From positions 62,001-126,000 of the forward strand of contig JADKAM010000007.1 of NCBI GenBank assembly GCA_016715365.1: 64,000 nucleotides of DNA, in the 5' to 3' direction. Positions within the stretch are counted from its first letter, which is position 1. Each line of letters begins with the position of its first letter. Below, in pieces: positions 43,541 through 52,015 of this stretch. This stretch comes from Chitinophagaceae bacterium. Lineage in GTDB: Bacteria > Bacteroidota > Bacteroidia > Chitinophagales > Chitinophagaceae. A model generated the notes under the pieces. The model was not told the DNA's origin. It searched no databases and was given only the letters and a program-made list of their open reading frames with translations. The position numbers and the translations under genes are program-made.

Positions 43541-45214
43541 ATGCCATCAAACCAGCTCTCAAAATCTTCCTTTTTATTTTTACTGGGGCTTGTTATCTGT
43601 TTAAATTTTACTGGTCTGTTTAATGAAATTATGGAGCCCGACGGAACCATTTATGCCGCCTTGGCAAAGCAAATTGCCAAAAGCGGCAACTGGCTTTTTT
43701 TAAGGGTAAATGGTGCCGATTGGCTTGATAAACCACACCTGCCTTTTTGGATGGCGGCAGTAAGTTTTAAAATATTTGGCTATACCGCTTTTGCATATAA
43801 GCTTCCTTCATTTATTTTATTTGTTGTTTCTGTTTTTTACTGTTTCCGGCTGGCAACTGTTATTTATTCAAAAGAAACAGCCAGGCTTGCCACCTTGATC
43901 TATGGCAGTGCGCTGCATATCATCATTTCAAATTTTGATGGTAAGGTTGAAATTTATCTTACCGCTTTTGTGGTAGCAGCCATGTATCATATGTACCGTG
44001 CATTTGAATCTACATGGTTCCGGCATATTGTGGCAGCCGCTTTATTTGCTGCCTGCGCTGCCATGACGAAGGGTATTTTTGTGCTGATCACTATTGCAGT
44101 TGGTTTTGTGATTTACTGGATACGCACAAAGCAATGGAAGGAATTTATACAACCCAAATGGTATCTTTTTGTATTGCTGGTCCTTGTTTTTATTTTGCCG
44201 GAACTTTATTCACTTTACTTACAATTTGATCTGCATCCAGAAAAAATTGTTTTTGGAAAAACCAATGTGTCGGGCCTGCGTTTCTTTTTCTGGGATAGCC
44301 AGTTTGGCCGCTTTTTTAATAATGGCCCCATAACCGGCAAAGGCGATCTTTCGTTTTTTCTGCATACCACGTTATGGGCTTTTATACCCTGGTCTGTATT
44401 ACTTATACTGGCTGTAATTAATTTTTTCAGAAAGAAAAAAACGGCTGAACCGGCATTGCAAAGATGGATCATCGGCGGCAGTGCCCTGTTTAGTTTTATC
44501 ATGTTTACGGTTTCGAAATTTCAGTTGCCGCATTATATTGTTATACTGTTTCCTCATTTTGCCATGATGACGGCTGCTTACCTGCCTGAAGTTGCTTCAG
44601 AAAAGGTATTGAAGCGGATCCATATTTTCCAGTCAGTGTTATTTACTTTGGTTTTTGCTGTGGTAACCGGCATCATCATTATTTATTCTTTTGATACGGC
44701 ACTTTGGTTTTTTATTGTATCTGGTTTAATTACTGCAGCTATAGTCTTCTATAAAACAAACAATACACTGCTTGCGGTATTTAAAAAAAATATCGGATTA
44801 GCATTGATGGTGGCAGTATTTTTAAACTGCCTTTTTTATCCTGCTTTATTAAAATACCAGGCGGGTATGATGGCAGGCAAATGGCTTAGTCAGCAACCTG
44901 CCCAACCTGCAGTAACTTTGTACAAATGCCTCTCTACCAGTTTCGACTTTTATTATGATGGAAAAACGGATTACAGTAATCCTGATTCAACAACAATAAA
45001 CAACCTTGCCGCCACCGATTCCCTGTATTTGTTTTCTGCGGTGCATGATCTGAAGGATATCAATACAGATTCGGTGAATTTAACTTCATTGAAAACCTTT
45101 CCTTACTTTCATGTAAGCCAGGTTAACGGCACATTCATCAATCACAAAACAAGAAAAAATGTATTGGATACATTTGCAATTACTTTGGTAACCCGGAAAG
45201 ATCATTCTAAATAA
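43541..45214 (+). CDS. GT39-family glycosyltransferase (ArnT-like)
   Basis: Integral membrane glycosyltransferase of the ArnT/PMT type, which moves a sugar from a polyprenyl-phosphate carrier to an acceptor on the outer side of the inner membrane. From ATG 43541 it has 557 residues with about 12 helices. The first periplasmic loop carries the catalytic-type region EIMEPDGTIYAALAKQIAKS and the DKPHLPFWMAA motif typical of the family. The C-terminal soluble part (about 450-557) is a small extracytoplasmic domain. It leads a tight operon with gtrA-like (6-base gap) and PAP2 genes (21-base gap), which fits use of a polyprenyl-linked donor. Confidence 0.88.
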   Translation: MPSNQLSKSSFLFLLGLVICLNFTGLFNEIMEPDGTIYAALAKQIAKSGNWLFLRVNGADWLDKPHLPFWMAAVSFKIFGYTAFAYKLPSFILFVVSVFYCFRLATVIYSKETARLATLIYGSALHIIISNFDGKVEIYLTAFVVAAMYHMYRAFESTWFRHIVAAALFAACAAMTKGIFVLITIAVGFVIYWIRTKQWKEFIQPKWYLFVLLVLVFILPELYSLYLQFDLHPEKIVFGKTNVSGLRFFFWDSQFGRFFNNGPITGKGDLSFFLHTTLWAFIPWSVLLILAVINFFRKKKTAEPALQRWIIGGSALFSFIMFTVSKFQLPHYIVILFPHFAMMTAAYLPEVASEKVLKRIHIFQSVLFTLVFAVVTGIIIIYSFDTALWFFIVSGLITAAIVFYKTNNTLLAVFKKNIGLALMVAVFLNCLFYPALLKYQAGMMAGKWLSQQPAQPAVTLYKCLSTSFDFYYDGKTDYSNPDSTTINNLAATDSLYLFSAVHDLKDINTDSVNLTSLKTFPYFHVSQVNGTFINHKTRKNVLDTFAITLVTRKDHSK

Positions 45215-45220
45215 TATTTC

Positions 45221-45601
45221 ATGTATCCTTTCATTATTAAAATGATCAAATTTGGCCTGGTGGGTTTCCTGGGTATGATGATTGATTTTGGCACCACCTG
45301 GTTATGTAAGGAGAAACTGAAATGGAATAAATATATAGCCAACGGTTGCGGTTTTACCCTGGCAGTAATCTGTAACTACAGCATTAACCGGCGGTGGACA
45401 TTCACCAGCAGCAACCCCTTGTGGTTAAAGGAGTTTATTATATTTGTTACAGTAAGTTTAATCGGCCTGATGCTGAATACAACATTCCTGTATTTTTTTC
45501 ACCAGAAAAAAGACAAGAGTTTTTACCTGGCAAAAATGATGGCGATAGTAATCGTTTTTATCTGGAACTTTCTGGCAAATAATTTTTTTACATTTAAGTA
45601 A
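45221..45601 (+). CDS. GtrA family membrane protein
   Basis: Small membrane protein (126 residues, four helices) of the GtrA family, thought to flip polyprenyl-phosphate-linked sugars or otherwise serve glycosyltransferases such as the one before it. Conserved features are FGLVGFLGMMIDFGTTWL near the start and FTLAVICNYSINRRWTF with the NY-x-x-NR-x-WTF signature, ending WNFLANNFFTFK. It is six bases after the GT39 gene; a functional pairing is likely. Confidence 0.9.
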   Translation: MYPFIIKMIKFGLVGFLGMMIDFGTTWLCKEKLKWNKYIANGCGFTLAVICNYSINRRWTFTSSNPLWLKEFIIFVTVSLIGLMLNTTFLYFFHQKKDKSFYLAKMMAIVIVFIWNFLANNFFTFK

Positions 45602-45622
45602 ACCTTTGCTAATAATTCTGCT

Positions 45623-46216
45623 ATGCAGCAACTCATTCATTTTGATAAAGAATTTTTTAAACTGGTAAACGGTCAATGGACAAATCCTTTTTTCGATTGG
45701 ATAATGCCCTGGCTCCGAAATTCAAATATGTGGATACCGTTTTATGTTTTTCTTGGTTTGCTCATCGCCTTCAATTTTAAAAAACAGGCTTTTTGGATCA
45801 TTGCTTTTGGCATTATTACCATTATCCTTACGGATGGAATCAGCAGCAAGATCATTAAACCTTATTTCGATCGTTTACGTCCCTTTAATGATCCCGACAT
45901 AGGTTCTATGGTGAGGTTTTTATTGCCATACCGGCCGGGCAGTGGCAGTTTCACTTCTTCACATGCCACCAATCATTTTGGCCTTGCCATGTATTTATAC
46001 CTGGTGTTAAAAAAATACTTTGGTAAGTGGATGCTCTTGTTATTCGTGTGGGCTTTTTTAATTTGTTATGCCCAGGTTTATGTGGGGGTGCATTTTCCGG
46101 GTGATGTAATGGGCGGTGCCATTTTGGGCTGCCTGATTGGTTATGGAACGGCTTACATCCTTAACCGGTTTACTGTCGAAAAACTCAACCAGCCTTCCTC
46201 ATTTCCAACTTCATAA
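45623..46216 (+). CDS. PAP2-family lipid phosphatase
   Basis: Membrane phosphatase of 197 residues and about six helices, of the type that dephosphorylates undecaprenyl diphosphate or other lipid phosphates. Motif 1 is KPYFDRLRP; motif 2 is SFTSSHATN; motif 3 is AQVYVGVHFPGD, with the catalytic His and Asp but Ala-Gln in place of the usual Ser-Arg. The Gln variant seems common in Bacteroidota proteins. As third gene of the operon it would recycle the lipid carrier released by the glycosyltransferase; this is inference from order. Confidence 0.87.
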   Translation: MQQLIHFDKEFFKLVNGQWTNPFFDWIMPWLRNSNMWIPFYVFLGLLIAFNFKKQAFWIIAFGIITIILTDGISSKIIKPYFDRLRPFNDPDIGSMVRFLLPYRPGSGSFTSSHATNHFGLAMYLYLVLKKYFGKWMLLLFVWAFLICYAQVYVGVHFPGDVMGGAILGCLIGYGTAYILNRFTVEKLNQPSSFPTS

Positions 46217-46313
46217 TTTATTGATTATTTTACGTTAAAACACGGTTTAATATAGTTTATAGATATTTGCACCAGAACTGTTTAATAAAAAATGCAGTTT
46301 AGTTTAAAAATAC

Positions 46314-47609
46314 ATGACGGAAATACTGATAATATTCGGGTTGATACTTATTAACGGGGTTTTTTCAATGGCTGAAATAGCATTGGTTTCGGCCCGTAAA
46401 GCCAGGTTGGAAGGGCAGGCAAACAAGGGAGATGAAAAAGCAAAAGCGGCACTTAAACTTGCCAACAATCCCGATGTTTTCCTCTCTACAGTGCAGGTAG
46501 GGATCACACTTATTGGTATTTTAACCGGTATCTTTTCTGGCGAAAATTTAAAAACACCCCTTATTGAATTCTTCAACCGGTTTGAATGGTCCCGGGCATA
46601 CAGCAATGGTATTGCCACTACAGTTATTGTAGTGATACTTACTTATTTTTCTTTGGTGCTGGGCGAACTGGTTCCTAAACGCATCGGCTTATCAAGGCCC
46701 GAATACCTGGCCAAAAATTTTGCAAAGCCCATGAGCTGGTTAAGCAGGATCACTTTTCCTTTTATCTGGTTATTAACTTCATCAACCCATTTAATTGTAA
46801 AACTTTTTAACCTTAAAGTAAGCGATAACCAGGTTACAGAAGAAGAGATAAAAGCGATGGTGGCAGAAGGAAGTGAGCATGGTGCCATAGAAGAAGAAGA
46901 AAAAGATATCATTGAAAGGCTATTTCACCTGGGCGACAGAAACATTACTTCACTAATGACACACCGCACAGATATTGCCTGGTTTGACGGAAGCGAAACG
47001 GTACAGCAGGTTAAAGACAAAATGGACACGGTAATTTATTCCAGCTATCCTGTTTGCGAAGAAACTGTTGATAATATTAAAGGTATCATCAGCGTAAAAG
47101 ACCTGTTGAAAGCCCCTCCGGATGTGTTATTAAAAGACATCGCAAAACCTGCTTTGTTTGTGCCGGAAAATAATACAGCTTACCAATTGCTCGAAAAATT
47201 TAAAGAAACAAAAATTCATGGTTGTTTTATTGTAAATGAATACGGCACATTGGAAGGCATGATCACGCTGAATGATATTTTAGAAGCGATCGTAGGCGAT
47301 GTACCGCAAACCGGCCAGGATGAATACGAAATTATTGAAAGAACCGATGGTACTTTTTTAGTGGATGGCCAGATCCCTTTTTATGATTTTTTAAGCCGCT
47401 TTGAAAAAACGGAATGGCTGAATGAAGATGACCATGATTTTGATACACTGGCCGGTTTCGTACTGCATGAGTTGGAACATATTCCTCATACTGGTGAAAC
47501 ATTTGACTGGCGTGGGTTTGATTTTGAAATCATAGATATGGATGGACAACGTATCGATAAACTACTCATAAAAATATCGGAAGAATTGAAGGAAGAAATG
47601 GAAGATTGA
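46314..47609 (+). CDS. CNNM/CorC-type membrane protein (hemolysin family)
   Basis: A 431-residue protein with an N-terminal DUF21/CNNM membrane domain (about 1-185, MAEIALVSARKARLEGQANKG), a cytosolic CBS pair (about 200-330, with MTHRTDIAWFDG and YGTLEGMITLNDILEAIVGD) and a C-terminal CorC_HlyC domain (about 345-430). Family members act in magnesium or cobalt efflux or homeostasis; the label hemolysin is historical. The gene stands alone, between the PAP2 operon and a run of 7-base repeats just after its stop. Confidence 0.9.
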   Translation: MTEILIIFGLILINGVFSMAEIALVSARKARLEGQANKGDEKAKAALKLANNPDVFLSTVQVGITLIGILTGIFSGENLKTPLIEFFNRFEWSRAYSNGIATTVIVVILTYFSLVLGELVPKRIGLSRPEYLAKNFAKPMSWLSRITFPFIWLLTSSTHLIVKLFNLKVSDNQVTEEEIKAMVAEGSEHGAIEEEEKDIIERLFHLGDRNITSLMTHRTDIAWFDGSETVQQVKDKMDTVIYSSYPVCEETVDNIKGIISVKDLLKAPPDVLLKDIAKPALFVPENNTAYQLLEKFKETKIHGCFIVNEYGTLEGMITLNDILEAIVGDVPQTGQDEYEIIERTDGTFLVDGQIPFYDFLSRFEKTEWLNEDDHDFDTLAGFVLHELEHIPHTGETFDWRGFDFEIIDMDGQRIDKLLIKISEELKEEMED

Positions 47610-47611
47610 TG

Positions 47612-47639
47612 TTTTGGGTTTTGAGTCTTTGGTTTTGGG
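47612..47639 (-). repeat. Four 7-base units, left partner of 48154-48181
   Basis: TTTTGGG, TTTTGAG, TCTTTGG, TTTTGGG in direct tandem, three bases after the CNNM stop codon. On the minus strand the units read CCCAAAA, CCAAAGA, CTCAAAA, CCCAAAA, complementary in style to the array at 48154-48181, 515 bases away across the broken four-helix-bundle gene. Confidence 0.7.
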
Positions 47640-47661
47640 TTATCTAAGCGAAGATTATGTT

Positions 47662-48047
47662 TTATTCCCTGTCTTTAAATTTTTTACCTTTTACTATTGA
47701 TTTGTTCAGGTAAATCATAAATGCTGCAATTTTTGCTGCAATAATTTCTGCTTCCTGATAATGTAAATTCAATATTTCTTTTGTTATTATGTTATAATCA
47801 AAAGCTCTGTATAACTGCGATTGAGATTCATATAAAGAGCCTTTTGCGATGCCGAGGAAATTAATAAACTCCAATCGGCTTTCACGGCCAAATCCTTCTG
47901 CAATATTGTCCATTAAGGATCCAGATGAATTCTTAATCTGGTCTTTATATTTATATTCCTTGCTAAATTTTTCTTGTAGGGGGGGAAGAGAAAAAGGGGG
48001 GTTTCTGTGCAGACTTCCAAATCTTCAAATTTATTTACAGATGCCAT
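47662..48047 (-). pseudogene. Disrupted four-helix-bundle protein gene (23S rRNA intervening-sequence type)
   Basis: The family is a small protein of about 115-120 residues, often encoded within 23S rRNA intervening sequences or alone, of unknown role. On the minus strand an intact start (MASVNKFEDLEV, ATG at 48047) is followed by a pyrimidine-rich stretch with C6 and C7 runs, then in another frame FSKEYKYKDQIKNSSGS and the rest MDNIAEGFGRESRLEFINFLG to the end at 47662. Part of helix 1 is replaced and the frame is lost. The C-terminal piece of 83 residues could still be made from the internal ATG at 47913 but would lack a helix. Confidence 0.8.
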
Positions 48048-48153
48048 AAAGTTGGTTTTGGGTATCGTGTGTTAATTCAAGTGTAATGAAGTGTCTACTT
48101 TTTAAAAGTTTTTTACCGTTGCAATAACATGAGATATTAAAGTTACAACAACC

Positions 48154-48181
48154 CAAAACCCAAAACTCAAAACTCAAAACT
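48154..48181 (+). repeat. Four 7-base units, right partner of 47612-47639
   Basis: CAAAACC, CAAAACT, CAAAACT, CAAAACT in direct tandem. The array runs into the 3' end of the minus-strand DUF6702 gene and provides its stop codon (48167-48169) and last codons (SFEF). Confidence 0.8.
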
Positions 48182-48718
48182 GTATTTGTCTTCCGGGTTT
48201 ACAAGCTTGGTACTTTTTTTATTTCCGTTTACAGTTGTATGAATAATGCTGAGTTGCTCTTTCTTATACTCAAATAAGATATTATCGGTAATATCAAGCT
48301 TTTTTACGGTGGCAATATTGTTGATCTGGTAATAACTTACAATGCCTTCTTCATCCTGCTCGTAACCCAAAAACTGTAAAGCACCCGGTTTCCCATCAAC
48401 TTTAATCAGCAAATGTTTTTGCACATAATCTGCTACCAGTTTGTTTGTGGCGTTTTTATCTTTTGGCTTTAAAAGGTCAACGTAAGTTTTATAAGTTGAA
48501 CGAAGTGTTTTCTCAAAATCATCTGTAAAAATCTTACAACTTATTTCAAGAGTTTTGTCTTTGGCATTGTGTTCAATTTCGGTAACACTTACAAATATGG
48601 GATGAGAATCCCCTGACTCCCGGATCTTCGACTCCGCTCTGTATGAAGGGGAATTTGAAAACGTATTAAAATTTAATAGTGATGACACCAATAACCATTT
48701 AAATAAAATACTTGCCAT
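48167..48718 (-). CDS. DUF6702 family protein
   Basis: A 183-residue exported protein: N-terminal hydrophobic segment (about 1-20), then HPIFVSVTEIEHNAKDKTLEISCKIFTDDFE, the opening of DUF6702, and a beta-rich remainder with LLIKVDGKPGALQFLGYEQDEE. The function is unknown. It is divergent from the HupE/UreJ-type gene 86 bases away, and an M1 peptidase gene follows that; this trio recurs in Bacteroidota as far as I recall, so a shared role is possible. The last four residues and the stop codon are encoded by a 7-base repeat array. Confidence 0.8.
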   Translation of the reverse strand: MASILFKWLLVSSLLNFNTFSNSPSYRAESKIRESGDSHPIFVSVTEIEHNAKDKTLEISCKIFTDDFEKTLRSTYKTYVDLLKPKDKNATNKLVADYVQKHLLIKVDGKPGALQFLGYEQDEEGIVSYYQINNIATVKKLDITDNILFEYKKEQLSIIHTTVNGNKKSTKLVNPEDKYSFEF

Positions 48719-48804
48719 TTAGCTAACAGGTTAATAAAAAATCGTTTCTTTAAAGATACATTGCAGGACAAAACTAATGTAAACAAACAATTATAATCCG
48801 TTTC

Positions 48805-49392
48805 ATGCAGGATTTAGGATTTTATTTTGAATTAGGCTGGCAGCATATTATTGCATGGGATGCCTTTGATCATTTGCTCTTTGTATTGGCTTTAAGCGCC
48901 ATCTATTTAATCGGCAACTGGAAACAGGTGCTGGTTTTAGTAACTGCTTTTACCATCGGACATTCACTTACGTTGGCTTTAAGTGTTTATAATATGGTAA
49001 GCATTAATGATAAGTGGGTGGAGTTTTTAATACCGTGTACCATCATTGTTACGGCGGCGCTGAATCTGACCGAAAAAAATTATGAACCCAGGTCACTAAG
49101 GTTGAATTATTTTTTAGCATTGTTCTTTGGATTGATACACGGGTTGGGTTTTGCCAACGCCATCCGTTTTATGCTTTCAAAGAACGGAAGTATGGGCTGG
49201 AGTTTATTTGGTTTTAATATGGGCCTGGAAGCAGGACAGGTCGTTGTAGTATCGGCAATTTTAATTGTAAGTTTCCTGCTGGTTAATAAAGCCGGTCTAA
49301 AAAGAAAATGGTGGGTTTGGGCTTTATCACTGGTTGCTTTAAGTATTGGTATTAAAATGGCATGGGAACGTTTCCCCGCTTTATTATCATAA
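48805..49392 (+). CDS. HupE/UreJ family membrane protein
   Basis: A 195-residue membrane protein with about six helices. Conserved residues include HIIAWDAFDHLLFVLALSAIY with the DAFDH motif, FTIGHSLTLALS and FFGLIHGLGFANAI, whose His and Asp residues inside helices suggest metal transport; family members are linked to nickel or cobalt uptake for hydrogenase and urease. No hydrogenase or urease genes are here. The role in Bacteroidota, next to DUF6702 and an M1 peptidase, is unknown. Confidence 0.88.
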   Translation: MQDLGFYFELGWQHIIAWDAFDHLLFVLALSAIYLIGNWKQVLVLVTAFTIGHSLTLALSVYNMVSINDKWVEFLIPCTIIVTAALNLTEKNYEPRSLRLNYFLALFFGLIHGLGFANAIRFMLSKNGSMGWSLFGFNMGLEAGQVVVVSAILIVSFLLVNKAGLKRKWWVWALSLVALSIGIKMAWERFPALLS

Positions 49393-49474
49393 AATTTAAA
49401 CACTCAATAAAATAGACATGAAATGACCCTTTGGCGAATTCCATGTGACAAAAACAAACAATAAAAAGAAACAC

Positions 49475-51877
49475 ATGAAACAACTAACAGCTTTTGTTTT
49501 TTTGCTTTTCACCGGCATCATAGTAAATGCCCAGGATATTAAAAATAATCCGGGCAGTAACCATGGTAACCGTTTTGAGCAGTTGGGAACCATTCTTCCA
49601 ACACCCAATGAGTATCGCACCGCCAGCGGCGCCCCGGGCCCAAAGTATTGGCAGCAGCGTGCTGATTATGATATAACCTGCGAACTGGATGAAGCCAACC
49701 GCCGGTTAATTGGACGGGAAACCATTACTTACGTAAACAACTCACCGGATGTACTTACTTATTTGTGGTTACAACTGGATGAGAATGAGCACAGCAATAC
49801 CAATAACGCTGGTTACCAGGGTAGCAATACCATGCCAAGAGCAATTGGCGAAGCTGATATCACACGCTTTGGCGGTAAAATTGATAAAGACAGGGAGTAT
49901 GGCGTTAATATTACAAGGGTTGCTGATGCAACCGGTAAACCACTTAGCTACACCATCAATAAAACAATGATGCGTATTGATTTACCACAGGCGTTAAAAC
50001 CCGGCCAGCAGTATATTTTTAAAGTAGACTGGAACTATAATATTATTGAAAGAACCAAATACGGAGGCCGTGGTGGTTACGAAAATTTTCCGGAAGATGG
50101 AAATGATCTGTACACCATGACTCAGTGGTTCCCACGCCTGTGTGTTTACAGCGATTTTCAGGGATGGCAAAACCACCAGTTTGTTGGCAGCGGAGAGTTT
50201 GCATTGGTTTTTGGCAATTATAAAGTGGCTATGACGGTTCCGGCAGATCACATCGTATTGTCAACCGGAGTAGGACAAAACTATCAGCAGGTACTTACGC
50301 CTGCACAATTTGCACGCTGGCAAAAAGCGCAAACAGCAACTGATGTTACAGAAATAGTAACACTTGATGAAGCTGTTGCCAGTGAAAAACAAAAATCAAC
50401 CCAAAAGAAAACCTGGATATTTAAAGCAGATATGGTACGTGATTTTGCCTGGGGCAGCTCACGCAAATTTGTTTGGGATGCCATGCCAACTATGGTTGAA
50501 GGCAAGAAAGTAATGTGTATGAGCGGTTACGGTAAAGAAGCCTATTCTTTGTACCGCAAGTACAGTACCAAAGCAGTTGCACATACCATCAAAACCTATT
50601 CAAAATTCACCATTCCTTATCCATACCCTGTTGCCCAGAGTTTAGAAGCAGCCAATGGAATGGAATACCCGATGATCTGTTTCAACTTTGGCCGTACAGA
50701 AAAAGATGCTACCGGAAATTACAGTGCCAACAGCACGTACAGTGAAGGAACAAAAAATGGTATGCTGGGTGTGGTGATACATGAAGTTGGCCACAACTTT
50801 TTCCCGATGATCATCAACAGCGATGAAAGGCAATGGACCTGGATGGATGAAGGATTGAATTCGTTTGTTGAATATTTAACTGAAGAATTGTGGGATAACA
50901 AATACCCGGTTGGTAAAGGCCCTGCGTACAAAATTGTTGATTACATGAAGCTGCCAAAAGATGTGCTGGAGCCCATCATGACCAACAGCGAAAACATTAT
51001 TCAGTTTGGCCCCAATGCTTACAGCAAACCTGCCACCGGTTTAAACATTCTGCGTGAAACCATTATGGGCCGTGAAAGTTTTGATTATGCATTTAAAGAA
51101 TATGCAAGGCGCTGGGCTTTCAAACATCCAACACCTGCAGATCTTTTCCGCACCATGGAAGATGCAAGTGCCGAAGACCTGGATTGGTTCTGGAGAGGAT
51201 GGTTTTATGGAATTGAACCATGCGATATTTCATTAGATACCGTTAAATGGGCTGTACTAAATACCGATGTAACTGCACCAACCAATCCCGGTGCAACTAC
51301 AAGAAAAGTACCGGTAGCAAAACCGCAACTGAATACTTTTGATGATATTTCCAAGATCAGGAACCGCGAAGACAAGAAAATTGTTTTTGCTACAGATGCC
51401 GATCAGTCTTTGAGAGATTTTTACTGGAGATATGACCGCGACCTGGTAAAAATAGATAGTACGCCGTTTGAAATTACCACGCCTGCAGGGGCACCTGCCG
51501 ACACCTACAGCGAAGCAGAACGCTTTAAAATAGCCGGTGATAAAAATATGTACGAACTTACTTTCAGCAATAAAGGCGGGTTGGTAATGCCCATCATTAT
51601 TGAATGGACGTTTAAAGATGGCTCGAAAGAAGTTGACCGCATACCGGTATATGTTTGGCGTAAGAATGAAAACAAAGTGGTTAAAACTTTCCTGAAGAAT
51701 AAAGAAGTGGTATCTATCAAGCTTGATCCGATGAGGGAAACAGCCGATATCAATACCGATAACAATACCTGGCCCGCTATTACAACACCCAGCAAATTCC
51801 AGTTGTTTAAAGGCGGAGGCCGCGGAGCAAGGGGTGCTGCCGGCGGCGTAAATCCGATGCAGAAAGAAATTAAATAA
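49475..51877 (+). CDS. M1 family metallopeptidase
   Basis: Exported zinc aminopeptidase-type enzyme of 800 residues from ATG 49475. It has a signal peptide (1-19, ending VNAQ), an N-terminal beta domain (YDITCELDEANRRLIGRETITYVNN), and a catalytic domain with the zinc site HEVGH at 436-440 and the third ligand Glu459 in MDEGLNSF, the exact HExxH-18-E spacing. The GAMEN-type exopeptidase motif appears as NGMEYP. The tail is Gly/Arg-rich (GGGRGARGAAGG). It probably degrades peptides in the periplasm. It follows the HupE gene by 82 bases, and a strong terminator follows it. Confidence 0.92.
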   Translation: MKQLTAFVFLLFTGIIVNAQDIKNNPGSNHGNRFEQLGTILPTPNEYRTASGAPGPKYWQQRADYDITCELDEANRRLIGRETITYVNNSPDVLTYLWLQLDENEHSNTNNAGYQGSNTMPRAIGEADITRFGGKIDKDREYGVNITRVADATGKPLSYTINKTMMRIDLPQALKPGQQYIFKVDWNYNIIERTKYGGRGGYENFPEDGNDLYTMTQWFPRLCVYSDFQGWQNHQFVGSGEFALVFGNYKVAMTVPADHIVLSTGVGQNYQQVLTPAQFARWQKAQTATDVTEIVTLDEAVASEKQKSTQKKTWIFKADMVRDFAWGSSRKFVWDAMPTMVEGKKVMCMSGYGKEAYSLYRKYSTKAVAHTIKTYSKFTIPYPYPVAQSLEAANGMEYPMICFNFGRTEKDATGNYSANSTYSEGTKNGMLGVVIHEVGHNFFPMIINSDERQWTWMDEGLNSFVEYLTEELWDNKYPVGKGPAYKIVDYMKLPKDVLEPIMTNSENIIQFGPNAYSKPATGLNILRETIMGRESFDYAFKEYARRWAFKHPTPADLFRTMEDASAEDLDWFWRGWFYGIEPCDISLDTVKWAVLNTDVTAPTNPGATTRKVPVAKPQLNTFDDISKIRNREDKKIVFATDADQSLRDFYWRYDRDLVKIDSTPFEITTPAGAPADTYSEAERFKIAGDKNMYELTFSNKGGLVMPIIIEWTFKDGSKEVDRIPVYVWRKNENKVVKTFLKNKEVVSIKLDPMRETADINTDNNTWPAITTPSKFQLFKGGGRGARGAAGGVNPMQKEIK

Positions 51878-51890
51878 TACTTTAACCGGT

Positions 51891-51926
51891 AAAAAAAGCT
51901 GTTCAGAAATGAGCAGCTTTTTTTTT
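51891..51926 (+). terminator. Terminator after the M1 peptidase gene
   Basis: Fifteen-base stem with one U-G pair (AAAAAAAGCTGTTCA and TGAGCAGCTTTTTTT), GAAA loop, nine T in a row. Confidence 0.88.
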
Positions 51927-52015
51927 GTCCCTTAAAAAGGGGAGAAAAAGAAAATATATATTTTTTACCTTGATGACCGTACTATTAAGAATGTAGTATT
52001 AAAAACTGTTTCAAG

